From NCBI RefSeq assembly GCF_015767275.1, contig NZ_JADWMY010000005.1:1-64000 (forward strand): a stretch of 64,000 nt of DNA, written 5' to 3'. Below are positions 1 to 8,207 of this stretch, one piece after another (within the stretch, counting starts at the first letter, position 1; the number at the start of each line of letters is the position of its first letter). This DNA comes from Herbaspirillum sp. AP02 (GTDB lineage Bacteria > Pseudomonadota > Gammaproteobacteria > Burkholderiales > Burkholderiaceae_D). The notes beneath the pieces were generated by a model that worked only from the letters and a program-made list of their open reading frames with translations, was not told the DNA's origin and ran no database searches. Made by a program: the position numbers and the translations under genes.

Positions 1-80
1 AAAGATCATCTGCATCAAACGCGCTTGGCGCTGTTTGCATCGCTGCGAATCGTTGTGTTCGTCAGCAGCAGAGAAACGAG

Positions 81-109
81 ATTATGTAGCAGTTAGTTCA
101 TCGCGTCAA
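81..109 (-). promoter_or_regulatory. Downstream sigma-70 promoter, probably of an rRNA operon
   Basis: On the minus strand TTGACG (104-109) is followed after 17 bases by CATAAT (81-86). The upstream side (110-160) is rich in A and T tracts, as expected for an UP element. Transcription would leave the window at its left edge after a leader of roughly 75 bases. The hexamers and spacing are seen directly; identity as an rrn promoter is inferred from design, tandem arrangement and the leader sequence. Confidence 0.6.
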
Positions 110-275
110 CTACTTTTTTGCGATTCGTTTTAAATTTTTTCGTCTTCGCTTTTGCTACCGCTCGACGACTTCCATTTAAAACGCCCTTCAACCTGCTTCA
201 CTACTCATCTGCCTCGCCCACCTTCGTCGCTCTGTTTTTCAACTTCGCTTCGTGTGTCGCGTCAGCAGGGGGCGA

Positions 276-304
276 ACTATAGCAACCCACCCAACACCGC
301 GCAA
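276..304 (-). promoter_or_regulatory. Upstream sigma-70 promoter, probably of an rRNA operon
   Basis: Read on the minus strand there is TTGCGC (299-304), a spacer of exactly 17 bases, then TATAGT (276-281). Directly upstream (about 305-340) is an A/T-rich tract with runs of A and T, like an UP element. It lies about 195 bases upstream of a second promoter of the same design, in the same direction. Tandem strong promoters with UP elements are typical of rrn operons. The rRNA genes themselves are outside the window, so the target is inferred. Confidence 0.55.
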
Positions 305-493
305 GACCTTTTTCTAAAATATTCGAAAATAATTTACAGGGCCCGGAACGATCAACCTTCTTTCTCAATATCCACCCGAGTTCATCCCCCCTCCAAACGA
401 CGCGCCAGGCCAGGCTGACCGCCTGTATTCACCGGCTGCTACAGGACGCGATGATAGTATTGGCATCCTTTCCCCGCTGCTCCCTATCTCTCC

Positions 494-1456
494 ATGCGTA
501 TTCTTATAACAGGCGCTTCCGGTTTCGTTGGCCAAGCTTTGATTCGCAAACTTGCTTGCGAAGGTGGCCATCATTTGCGGGCGGCACTTCGCCGCGCTGC
601 CAACCTGGCCTTGAACTACGACAACCTGGAAAAACTGGCCGTGGAAGGGCTGACGCCAGAGACCGACTGGTCCGCCGCGCTGGATGACATGGATGCGGTG
701 ATCCACTGCGCGGCCCGTGTACACGTGATGAACGAGACCGCTGGCGACCCCCTGTCGGAATTCCGCAGGACCAACGTCGAAGGAACACTGGCACTGGCAC
801 GTCAAGCGCAGCAGGCGGGGGTCCGACGATTCATCTTCATCAGTTCGATCAAGGTCAATGGCGAGGAAACTCAATCTGGACACCCCTTTACTGCCGACGA
901 TATACCCGCTCCGGCCGATCCCTATGGCATTTCCAAGCTGGAAGCCGAACAGGCACTGGGGGAGCTGCTGCGCCATGGCACTATGGAATTGGTGGTGATA
1001 AGACCGGTGTTGATCTATGGCCCAGGAGTCAAAGCCAATTTCCTGAGCATGATCCGCTGGCTGGATAAAGGAGTGCCACTACCCCTTGGTGGCATCACGA
1101 ACAACCGTCGTAGCCTGGTAGCACTGGATAACCTGGTGGACTTGATCAGCGTCTGCCTAGCCCATCCGAATGCCGCGAACCAGGTATTCCTGGCGTCGGA
1201 TGGAGAAGACCTTTCGACCACGGCCATGCTCAGACGCATTGCCCATGCCCTGGGCAGGTCGCCGCTCCTGCCTCCGCTACCGGCTTCCTGGTTAACGCTG
1301 GCAGCACGCCTGGTGGGCAAGCCCGGGATCGCACAGCGCCTTTGCGGCTCACTGCAGGTCGACATCAGCAAGAACCGCGATCTGCTCGGCTGGACTCCCA
1401 GGGTAACGGTCGACGACGCTTTTCAGAAAACCGTCGACGCCTATCGCCGGGCCTGA
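494..1456 (+). CDS. Extended SDR nucleotide-sugar epimerase/4-reductase (WbpV/WbiG-like)
   Basis: This 320-residue protein belongs to the NAD(P)-dependent epimerase/dehydratase family. It opens with the Rossmann motif GASGFVG (residues 7-13) and carries the catalytic YGISK (YxxxK) motif near residue 142. Homologs beside WbpM-type dehydratases reduce or epimerise UDP-4-keto-6-deoxy-HexNAc to UDP-N-acetylfucosamine or -quinovosamine. The WbpM-like gene at 6222-8198 and the phosphoglycosyltransferase at 8208-8768 would supply the substrate and use the product. It is transcribed toward waaA and the two coding regions overlap by 16 bases at their 3' ends. The exact sugar (FucNAc or QuiNAc) cannot be told from sequence alone. 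Confidence 0.75.
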   Translation: MRILITGASGFVGQALIRKLACEGGHHLRAALRRAANLALNYDNLEKLAVEGLTPETDWSAALDDMDAVIHCAARVHVMNETAGDPLSEFRRTNVEGTLALARQAQQAGVRRFIFISSIKVNGEETQSGHPFTADDIPAPADPYGISKLEAEQALGELLRHGTMELVVIRPVLIYGPGVKANFLSMIRWLDKGVPLPLGGITNNRRSLVALDNLVDLISVCLAHPNAANQVFLASDGEDLSTTAMLRRIAHALGRSPLLPPLPASWLTLAARLVGKPGIAQRLCGSLQVDISKNRDLLGWTPRVTVDDAFQKTVDAYRRA

Positions 1457-2727
1457 CCATCCTTCAAGAACCCCTCCAGCAGAGAAAGAGTTCGACCGGT
1501 TGCGCCCTGATGACGTTGCGCAAAGACCTTCGCGGACCGCGACTTATCATCCATGCTCTTGTGGTTGGACACAAGTTCTCTCCACTGGCGTAGCAATGTG
1601 TCCGCATTCTCCACACGGGTGGCTGCGCCATCGGCAATGGCATCTTCTGTAATACGCTGGAAATTGAAAGTATGTGGGCCGATCAACACCGGCTTGCCCA
1701 GGGCGAGTGCCTCAATCAGGTTTTGCCCGCCGAGCGGCAACAGACTGCCTCCGATGAAGGCGACATCGCAGAGCGCATAGTAGGCGAACATCTCCCCCAT
1801 GGAATCACCCAGCAGGACATCCACATCCCGCAAGTCGGCGTCCTGCTCCAGTGCAGAGCGTCGCTGTACGCGCAGGCCGCGCGCGCCGATCATGTCGGCG
1901 ACCTCGTCGAATCGCTGAGGGTGACGCGGCACGATGACCGTCAGCCAGTCAGACCGACCTTCCCTGGCCAATGCATCAAGAATCAGGACCTCCTCCCCTT
2001 CCCGCGTACTGGCGCACAGCAGCACCTGGCGCGCCCCAATCCGGCGTTTCCATTCCAGGCCGCGCGCCACCACGGCAACAGGGGGATCAACGTCGAACTT
2101 GAGGCTACCGGTAACGACGACCTGGCGCGCGCCGAAGGCACGAAGACGCTGCGCATCGGCATCCGATTGCGCTGCCACAACATGGATGGACGCGGCCGCT
2201 GGCCTCAACAGAGCCGCAAAACGCAGCCCACGTCGCAGCGAGCGCTCCGACAAACGGGCGTTGGCCAGCATCACTGGCACCTGGTACCGGCGGCATTGAG
2301 CGATCATGTTGGGCCAGACTTCGGTTTCCATCAGCACGCATACTTCTGGACGAAAGTGACGCAGGAAACGGGCGCACATCCATCCGATGTCATACGGCAA
2401 GAAGCTTTGCACCACGCGCGCGCCGTGCTTGCCATAGACCTGGGCTCCGGTAGCCCGACCCGTGGCGGTCATGCAGGTCAGAAGGATGGAATGCTGAGGA
2501 TATTGCTGCAACAGGGCGTCGATGAGGGGCTCGGCGGCGCGGGTCTCTCCGACCGACACCGCGTGCACCCAGATGAAACGCGCCTGCGGATCAGGCAGGC
2601 GTGGATAGACGCCCAGCCGTTCGCTCACATGCGCCCGGTAGCCAGGCTCCTTGCTGCCACGCCTCCAGAGACGCAGCAACACCAGCGGCAGCACCAGCCA
2701 CCAGATCAGGGAATACAGCAGCCGCAT
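1441..2727 (-). CDS. waaA: 3-deoxy-D-manno-octulosonic acid (Kdo) transferase
   Basis: WaaA (KdtA, family GT30) transfers Kdo from CMP-Kdo to lipid IVA at the inner face of the cytoplasmic membrane. The 428-residue protein has the family's usual length: a hydrophobic N-terminal anchor (residues 4-20), the early WVHAVSVGE motif, the METEVWPN motif near residue 133, and a GT-B C-terminal domain with GGSLLPLGGQNLIEA. The start codon lies one base after the stop codon of the upstream Kdo hydroxylase gene, so the two are surely cotranscribed. The 3' end overlaps the convergent SDR gene by 16 bases. Confidence 0.95.
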   Translation of the reverse strand: MRLLYSLIWWLVLPLVLLRLWRRGSKEPGYRAHVSERLGVYPRLPDPQARFIWVHAVSVGETRAAEPLIDALLQQYPQHSILLTCMTATGRATGAQVYGKHGARVVQSFLPYDIGWMCARFLRHFRPEVCVLMETEVWPNMIAQCRRYQVPVMLANARLSERSLRRGLRFAALLRPAAASIHVVAAQSDADAQRLRAFGARQVVVTGSLKFDVDPPVAVVARGLEWKRRIGARQVLLCASTREGEEVLILDALAREGRSDWLTVIVPRHPQRFDEVADMIGARGLRVQRRSALEQDADLRDVDVLLGDSMGEMFAYYALCDVAFIGGSLLPLGGQNLIEALALGKPVLIGPHTFNFQRITEDAIADGAATRVENADTLLRQWRELVSNHKSMDDKSRSAKVFAQRHQGATGRTLSLLEGFLKDGQARR

Positions 2728-2728
2728 C

Positions 2729-3598
2729 TCAGACCAGGGGATGGCCGACCAGCCGTGTGAGGATGGCCAGCGGACTGGATTGCGGATCGTATTGCTGTTC
2801 CGGTGCCAGGTGCAGGGTCTGCTCCATCATGTATTGGCCTGACATGACGGCGTGGGACGCCTGATCGGAGAAGCAGATCCAGACCGAGCCGGCGGCAAAG
2901 GGCATGGAGACCTGCTGGGCATTCTGCTGGTATTGCATGTCACCCTTCATGCCGTCGTGCAGCTGGAGCATCAGGTGATCGTACTCGCTGCGCAGGGACT
3001 TGGTGACATGCAATGCCTTCAGTACACTCGCCTGCCACGGGACGTAGGGCTTGGCGCGCGGCAGAAAGCGCCGGGCCACGGTTTCAAAAGGCTCGCCTAC
3101 ACGCCAGACACGCGGCACGCCTTCCGGGTTGATATTGGTGAACACGCGCAGGATACGCTCGCCATAGTTCGGCCGTGATGGAAACGCGTCGACGTGCATG
3201 CGGCGGTCGTCAGCCCGCCAAGACTGGGCACGGGTTTCCACCTGCATCGGCCGATAACTGGTGGGCGCCACTCGCAGGGCATCGCGATACTTGGGCAGGA
3301 GAGTATGTACCAGCGACAGCGCCTGCTCGCGGAAGCGCCCCACCATGGCGGCCAGGGCCAGTTGCTGCTCCGTGCCACCAGCGGCCCCTTTAATATGTCC
3401 CCGCGCGTCCAGGCTGATATTGCGGGACTTCGGAGCACGCACCGCCGGATCGAGCAGCATCTGCTCGGACTGCATCAGCTGAAAGGCCAAGTGCGGGAAA
3501 TACAGCACCTTGCCGGCTTCCAGCGCGGCGATCCATTCCTGATTGGGATTGTTGACCCGCCATTCATTCAGGCCGATCTCGATAATTTGCGATTCCAT
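2729..3598 (-). CDS. kdoO: Kdo 3-hydroxylase (Fe(II)/2-oxoglutarate dependent)
   Basis: The protein resembles KdoO of Burkholderia and Yersinia, which hydroxylates Kdo at C3 in Kdo2-lipid A to give Ko (D-glycero-D-talo-oct-2-ulosonic acid). A facial-triad candidate is visible: H135-V-D137 in MHVDAF, and a distal histidine at 249. I place the start at the ATG at 3598 (protein MESQIIEIG..., 289 residues), because the longer reading frame adds an unlikely histidine-rich leader. It sits immediately before waaA, one base apart, which fits sequential action on the Kdo residue WaaA adds. Family recognition is from memory of the sequence pattern. Confidence 0.85.
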   Translation of the reverse strand: MESQIIEIGLNEWRVNNPNQEWIAALEAGKVLYFPHLAFQLMQSEQMLLDPAVRAPKSRNISLDARGHIKGAAGGTEQQLALAAMVGRFREQALSLVHTLLPKYRDALRVAPTSYRPMQVETRAQSWRADDRRMHVDAFPSRPNYGERILRVFTNINPEGVPRVWRVGEPFETVARRFLPRAKPYVPWQASVLKALHVTKSLRSEYDHLMLQLHDGMKGDMQYQQNAQQVSMPFAAGSVWICFSDQASHAVMSGQYMMEQTLHLAPEQQYDPQSSPLAILTRLVGHPLV

Positions 3599-3763
3599 GG
3601 CGCGTATTATGCCCGCAAGCGTCAACGCCGTGTGGTGATGCTGGCGCCACCGGTGGCCGCAAAACCCCGCCACAAGCGGCTGGGAGGCCAGGTTTGACAG
3701 TTTGCCACCGGGATTTGATCTGTTTCAATAATCCGGGTCGATGCCTTGACCGGTCGGGAGCCC

Positions 3764-4741
3764 TCAGTCCAGCAAACCCAGTGCGGCGGACAGCACAGCA
3801 TCCTCGGCCGGCGGCGCTCCCAGATCCCCCAGGTTGACGATCCGAGGCGACCAGTCACCTTCGGTTTTCCAGCGCGGAGAGTCACAATAGAGCTCGACCG
3901 TGGGCTTGCAGTAGGCAGCGGCGATGTGGGTCAGGCCGGTATCCAGCCCGATCACCAGTCTTGCCTGCTGTACCAGCGCCACCGCCTGCATCAGCGGCAA
4001 TGCCGGCAACACGGTGGCCCCGGGAATGCCCGCTGCCAGTTGCTGCGCGGCCGCCTGTTCCCGTGCGCTGCCCCACGGCAACAACACCGGCAGGCCGCGA
4101 GCCGACAGGTCCTGCCCCAACCGAATCCATTGTGCCTGCGGCCACTGCTTGGCGGCACGTGCGGTGCCATGGAAGAAGACCGCATAAGGAATCTCCGGCA
4201 TCCAGGGCCAGCGTGCCGGTTGCGGTGCCTGCAGAGCGAAATCGGGCTCACCCTCGACCTGGTAGCCCAATGCACCGGCAGCCACCAGGCGCGCGCGCAT
4301 GACGGCATGGGTGCGCCGAGCGACTGTGATGCTCTGGTCATGGAAGACCCGTGAGAGCGGCTCATAGCCCGATCCCTCGGTGGCATTGGCCAGGCCCACG
4401 CGACGCCCCTGATCGGCCAGCCGCGCCATGCGCATGACCACGCTGGTCTTGAGCAGGCCCTGAGTATCGAACACCACGTCGTAGCGTTCGGCGCGCAGTT
4501 GCCTTCGGAAAGCCGCGATCTCGGCGCGCGTGGCGGCAGAGAACAAGGTCTTGCGCCAGCGACGCAAGGCAATCGGAATCACATTGTGGACGTGGGGATT
4601 GAGGCGGACGAGGCTGGTATAGGCCTCCTCCACCACCCAGTCGATCTGTGCGGCAGGAAAATGGCGATGGATGTCCGCGACCATCGGCATGTTGTGGACG
4701 ACGTCCCCCAAGGAGGAAACGCGGACGATTAGGATTTTCAA
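3764..4741 (-). CDS. waaC: LPS heptosyltransferase I
   Basis: WaaC (family GT9) adds the first L-glycero-D-manno-heptose from ADP-heptose to Kdo in the inner core. The 325-residue protein starts MKILIVRVSSLGDVVHNMP, the family signature, and has the C-terminal GLDTGLTHIAAA motif that binds ADP-heptose. The conserved N-terminus fixes the start at a TTG codon (4739-4741), a weak start, with no good Shine-Dalgarno sequence. A perfect 10-base inverted repeat ends one base before that codon (separate entry). The upstream gene, 57 bases away, is the phosphomannomutase, so waaC may be read from a transcript shared with it. Confidence 0.92.
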   Translation of the reverse strand: MKILIVRVSSLGDVVHNMPMVADIHRHFPAAQIDWVVEEAYTSLVRLNPHVHNVIPIALRRWRKTLFSAATRAEIAAFRRQLRAERYDVVFDTQGLLKTSVVMRMARLADQGRRVGLANATEGSGYEPLSRVFHDQSITVARRTHAVMRARLVAAGALGYQVEGEPDFALQAPQPARWPWMPEIPYAVFFHGTARAAKQWPQAQWIRLGQDLSARGLPVLLPWGSAREQAAAQQLAAGIPGATVLPALPLMQAVALVQQARLVIGLDTGLTHIAAAYCKPTVELYCDSPRWKTEGDWSPRIVNLGDLGAPPAEDAVLSAALGLLD

Positions 4742-4742
4742 G

Positions 4743-4779
4743 GCTGGCCCACTCTGGCTGAACTTAACTGTGGGCCAGC
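4743..4779 (-). promoter_or_regulatory. Perfect hairpin abutting the TTG start of waaC
   Basis: The arms GCTGGCCCAC and GTGGGCCAGC (4770-4779 and 4743-4752 on the minus strand) are perfect 10-base complements around a 17-base loop. The 3' arm ends one base before the waaC start codon, so in RNA it would cover the ribosome-binding region. No T-tract follows, so it does not look like a standard terminator. It could lower waaC translation, or partly attenuate transcripts coming from the phosphomannomutase gene, or be a protein-binding site. Its role is inference. Confidence 0.5.
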
Positions 4780-4798
4780 ATCTTACCTCATCAAGCCG

Positions 4799-6175
4799 TC
4801 AGAACGGCAGTGCGACGTCGGGACGAGCTGCCAGGATGACCTTGCGGAACTCACCCTGAATGCGCGCCAGCGCTTCCGCAGTCTCGGCCTCGAAGCGCAG
4901 CACCACTACTGGCGTGGTATTGGAGGACCGCGCCAGACCAAAGCCATCGGCATATTCCACGCGCAGACCGTCGATGGTAATGATGTCCTGGGCGCCCTCG
5001 AACTTGGCATCGCTTTGCAGCTTGCCGATCAACGCGACGTTCTCACCTTCCTGCAGCTGCAGTTGCAGTTCCGGGGTGCTGACCGATTGGGGCAGCGCAT
5101 TGAGGATCGCCGACGGGTCGCTCTGGCGCGCCATCAGTTCCAGCATCCGCACGCCGGCATAGAGACCGTCGTCGAAACCGAACCAGCGGTCCTTGAAGAA
5201 GATGTGACCGCTCATCTCGCCGCCCAAGGGCGCACCCGTTTCACGCAGCTTGGCCTTGACCAGCGAGTGGCCGGTCTTCCACATCAGCGGCTGCCCTCCG
5301 CGGGCGCTGATCCAGGGTGCCAGGTGGCGGGTGCACTTGACGTCGTAGAGGATTTGCTTGCCCGGATTGCGGGTCAGCACATCTTCGGCGAAGAGCATCA
5401 GTTGGCGGTCCGGGTAGATGATCTGGCCGTCCTTGGTCACCAGGCCGAGGCGGTCGCCGTCGCCGTCGAAGGCCAGGCCGAGTTCATTGTCGGTTTCCTG
5501 CAGGCACCGAATGAGATCCTGCAGATTTTCCGGGTGTGCCGGATCGGGATGGTGATTGGGGAAGTTGCCGTCGACCTCACAGAACAATTCAGTCACTTCG
5601 CAGCCAAGTGCACGGTAGATCTCAGCGGCGAAAGCGCCGGCCACGCCATTACCACAATCGACGGCGATCTTCAGCGGGCGCGCCAGCTTGACGTCCGAGA
5701 TCATGCGGGCAATGTAGGCGTCCTTGATGTCATGCGTGCTGTAGCTGCCGGTGCCCTGCGGGAATTCACCCTTGACGATGGCGTGGTACAGGGCCTGGAT
5801 GGTCTCTCCATGGATGGCCTCGCCCGCCAGCACCATCTTGAAGCCGTTGTAGTCGGGCGGGTTGTGGCTGCCGGTGACCATGATGCCCGACTGGGTGTCC
5901 AGCACGTGGGTGCCGAAATAGACCATGGGGGTCGCGACCATGCCCAGGTCGATCACGTCCACACCCACTGACTGCAAACCCTTGGCCAGCGCAGCGGCCA
6001 GCGCAGGGCCGGACAGGCGACCGTCACGGCCGATCACGACCTTCTTTTGTCCTTTGGCCAGCGCGGCAGCGCCGAAGGCCTGACCGATCTGATAGGCGAC
6101 CTGGGCGTCCAGGGTTTTGTCGATGATGCCGCGGATGTCGTAGGCTTTGAAGATGGAATGGGAGAGGATGGTCAT
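4799..6175 (-). CDS. manB: Phosphomannomutase/phosphoglucomutase (AlgC/ManB type)
   Basis: This alpha-D-phosphohexomutase interconverts mannose-6-P/mannose-1-P and glucose-6-P/glucose-1-P in the cytoplasm. Visible motifs are the N-terminal FKAYDIRG, the phosphoserine loop VTGSHNPPDYNGFK, the metal-binding DGDGDR, and the sugar-binding GGEMSGH. I use the ATG at 6175, giving 458 residues, the family's usual length. The longer frame to 6304 adds 43 non-conserved residues and would overlap the upstream gene by about 80 bases. The mutase could supply Man-1-P for GDP-mannose/GDP-fucose (fcl-gmd) and Glc-1-P for CDP-glucose (rfbF). The needed GDP-mannose pyrophosphorylase is not in the window. Confidence 0.88.
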   Translation of the reverse strand: MTILSHSIFKAYDIRGIIDKTLDAQVAYQIGQAFGAAALAKGQKKVVIGRDGRLSGPALAAALAKGLQSVGVDVIDLGMVATPMVYFGTHVLDTQSGIMVTGSHNPPDYNGFKMVLAGEAIHGETIQALYHAIVKGEFPQGTGSYSTHDIKDAYIARMISDVKLARPLKIAVDCGNGVAGAFAAEIYRALGCEVTELFCEVDGNFPNHHPDPAHPENLQDLIRCLQETDNELGLAFDGDGDRLGLVTKDGQIIYPDRQLMLFAEDVLTRNPGKQILYDVKCTRHLAPWISARGGQPLMWKTGHSLVKAKLRETGAPLGGEMSGHIFFKDRWFGFDDGLYAGVRMLELMARQSDPSAILNALPQSVSTPELQLQLQEGENVALIGKLQSDAKFEGAQDIITIDGLRVEYADGFGLARSSNTTPVVVLRFEAETAEALARIQGEFRKVILAARPDVALPF

Positions 6176-6221
6176 TGATGGCATCAATACGTCAGGACTA
6201 CGTGAAGGAAGATTAAACAGC

Positions 6222-8198
6222 TCAAGCAGGCAGCTTGGAAAGGTCTTCGGTTGAGTGCACCTCGGCAATGTTGATCCAGTCCACGATCTCTCCAGCTGGC
6301 TCATAGCCTGTTACCAGGGCGGCCAACAGACCTCGGATCGCGTCCACGTCATTGGCTTCCAGCAACGTCACGAGTTGCACCAATCGGGCCTTCAACTCCG
6401 GCCACAGCAAATGTTCCTCATGGGCGCGCAAAATACGGGGATGGGCAGTACGCTTCGCATTTTCTCCGATGAGGAGTTCTTCGTAAAGCTTTTCACCTGG
6501 GCGCAAGCCAGTCACCTGAATCTCGATATCCCCTTGGGGACGCTGCTCGTCGCGGACCGTCAGTCCCGAGAGCTGCACCATGCGGTAAGCCAAGTCAATG
6601 ATCTTGATCGGCTCGCCCATTTCCAGCAGGAATACATCCCCGCCTTCAGCCATGGCGGCGGCCTGTATGACCAGCTGCGCCGCTTCAGGAATCGTCATGA
6701 AATAACGAGTGACCTCGCGATCTGTCAGCGTAATCGGGCCACCCAAACTGATCTGCTGGCGGAAGAGCGGAACCACGGAACCAGAAGAGTCAAGTACGTT
6801 GCCGAATCGCACCATGGAAAAACGGGTGCGGACCGGGGTTAGCTGCTCGTACCGCTCGTCCAAGCTGAGGCACACTGACGGGCTGCTGGCCAGCGCCTGC
6901 AGGATCATCTCTGCCACACGCTTGGTCGCGCCCATGATATTGGTCGGGCGTACCGCCTTATCGGTACTGACCAGCACGAAATCCTGCACGCCCCATGCGA
7001 TGGCTGCGCGGGCAACGTTGTAGGTACCAAGAACGTTGTTGCGGATACCTTCGGCCGGATTGTGCTCGACCAGCGGAACATGCTTGTAGGCAGCCGCATG
7101 ATAGATAGTACGAGGACGCCAGGTGCGGCAAATTTGCTCAATGCGATCATAGTCCTTGATACTGCCCAGCAAAGGAATCAGGTGGATATCGCTGCCTTGG
7201 CTCTCCACTTCCTTGAGTAGCTCCTTGTGGATGCTATAAAGACTGAATTCGTTGTGATCGAGCAGCAGCAGATGGCTGGGTTGCGCCGCAATGATCTGAC
7301 GGCACAGTTCGCTTCCGATGCTGCCGCCCGCGCCGGTCACCAGAACGACCTTGTCGCTGATGTTCCGACTGATCAGAGTGAGATTGGGCGCAACCGGTTC
7401 ACGCCCCAGGAGATCGATGATATCCAACTCGTGGATGTCAGCCACCTTGACGCGGCCCTTGGCGAGATCGGAAAGATCGGGCAAGGAACTGACATGCACA
7501 TGGAATTTACGCAATTGCTCGATGATCTCGTTACGACGGGCCCGTGAAGCCGAAGGCACTGCGAGCAGCACATCGGTGACGGCAAACATGCCAATGACCC
7601 GCTCGACCTCTGATGCCGGGTAGACCTTGAGATTGTTGATCAGCTTGCCGGCCATTTCCGGCTGGTCATCCAGGAAACCGATAACCCGGAACTGGCGACG
7701 TCGATGCAGCACGTCGGCGATCTGCGCACCTGCAGATCCGGCACCATAAATGAGCATGCGCGAGGGTCGCTGCGCGCCATGCTCGCCATCAGCTTGGCTG
7801 AGCCACAAACGCGCAAAGGCGCGCGTACCGCCTACCATGGAAAACATCAGCAACGGCTGGAGGACACCAACAGAACGCGGCACGCCGGGCAAGCCCATCC
7901 ACAGCAGGAAGAGGAAGTAGATAGCACCATACACCGCCACTGCCTTGGCTATGGACACCATGGCCGCGATCCCGGTATACCGGAAGACGGCACGATAGAG
8001 CCCGAACCGCAAAAAGATCGGCAAAGAAAGCAAAGGTGCGACCTGATAGGCATGCCATTGGTAGCCCTCGGGGAAGTGCAAGGTATCCAGCCGCAGCGAA
8101 AACGCTATCCAGGTCGACAGGATACAAATGAAAACGTCGACCGCAATGGCAATACCCTGCTTGGTCGCACGGGGCAGATGAATGATTTGTCGTCGCAT
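6222..8198 (-). CDS. Membrane UDP-HexNAc 4,6-dehydratase (WbpM/CapD/FlaA1-like)
   Basis: The 658-residue protein is a polysaccharide-biosynthesis nucleoside-diphosphate-sugar dehydratase of the long WbpM/PglF type. Residues 1-140 form about four membrane segments. A first Rossmann-like domain (GAGSAGAQIADVL) follows, then the catalytic SDR domain with VTGAGGSIGSELC. The active site carries the WbpM-type Met-x-x-x-Lys in NIMGATKR in place of the usual Tyr-x-x-x-Lys. WbpM makes UDP-4-keto-6-deoxy-GlcNAc, the precursor of QuiNAc, FucNAc or bacillosamine-type sugars. It is nine bases downstream of the phosphoglycosyltransferase gene, so the two form a transcription unit. Confidence 0.88.
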   Translation of the reverse strand: MRRQIIHLPRATKQGIAIAVDVFICILSTWIAFSLRLDTLHFPEGYQWHAYQVAPLLSLPIFLRFGLYRAVFRYTGIAAMVSIAKAVAVYGAIYFLFLLWMGLPGVPRSVGVLQPLLMFSMVGGTRAFARLWLSQADGEHGAQRPSRMLIYGAGSAGAQIADVLHRRRQFRVIGFLDDQPEMAGKLINNLKVYPASEVERVIGMFAVTDVLLAVPSASRARRNEIIEQLRKFHVHVSSLPDLSDLAKGRVKVADIHELDIIDLLGREPVAPNLTLISRNISDKVVLVTGAGGSIGSELCRQIIAAQPSHLLLLDHNEFSLYSIHKELLKEVESQGSDIHLIPLLGSIKDYDRIEQICRTWRPRTIYHAAAYKHVPLVEHNPAEGIRNNVLGTYNVARAAIAWGVQDFVLVSTDKAVRPTNIMGATKRVAEMILQALASSPSVCLSLDERYEQLTPVRTRFSMVRFGNVLDSSGSVVPLFRQQISLGGPITLTDREVTRYFMTIPEAAQLVIQAAAMAEGGDVFLLEMGEPIKIIDLAYRMVQLSGLTVRDEQRPQGDIEIQVTGLRPGEKLYEELLIGENAKRTAHPRILRAHEEHLLWPELKARLVQLVTLLEANDVDAIRGLLAALVTGYEPAGEIVDWINIAEVHSTEDLSKLPA

Positions 8199-8207
8199 GA
8201 ACCGGCT

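Larger units (their letters stand above)
1..493. other. Non-coding leader/promoter region left of the O-antigen locus
   Basis: I see no credible gene here. The stretch is less GC-rich than the rest of the window and holds two promoter-like elements on the minus strand (described separately). The minus-strand sequence running off the left edge ends in a GATCTTT-like string resembling the boxA/leader region that precedes 16S rRNA in betaproteobacteria. A short 88-codon plus-strand reading frame at 152-418 has an atypical, proline/serine-rich composition and overlaps the promoter, so I treat it as chance. A plus-strand promoter for the gene at 494 must lie here too, but no clear -35/-10 pair was found for it. 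Confidence 0.6.

Noticed and set aside
152-418. 88-codon reading frame in the left intergenic region
   Set aside because: It overlaps the promoter elements, has an odd composition (Pro/Ser/Arg-rich) and no family-like motif.
1672-2760. 362-codon plus-strand frame antisense to waaA
   Set aside because: Shadow of the GC-rich waaA gene; low-complexity Gln/Arg/His-rich translation without motifs.
3600-3763. Promoter for kdoO from a TTGACG string and a CATAAT string
   Set aside because: The two are only about eight to ten bases apart, not a workable sigma-70 spacing.
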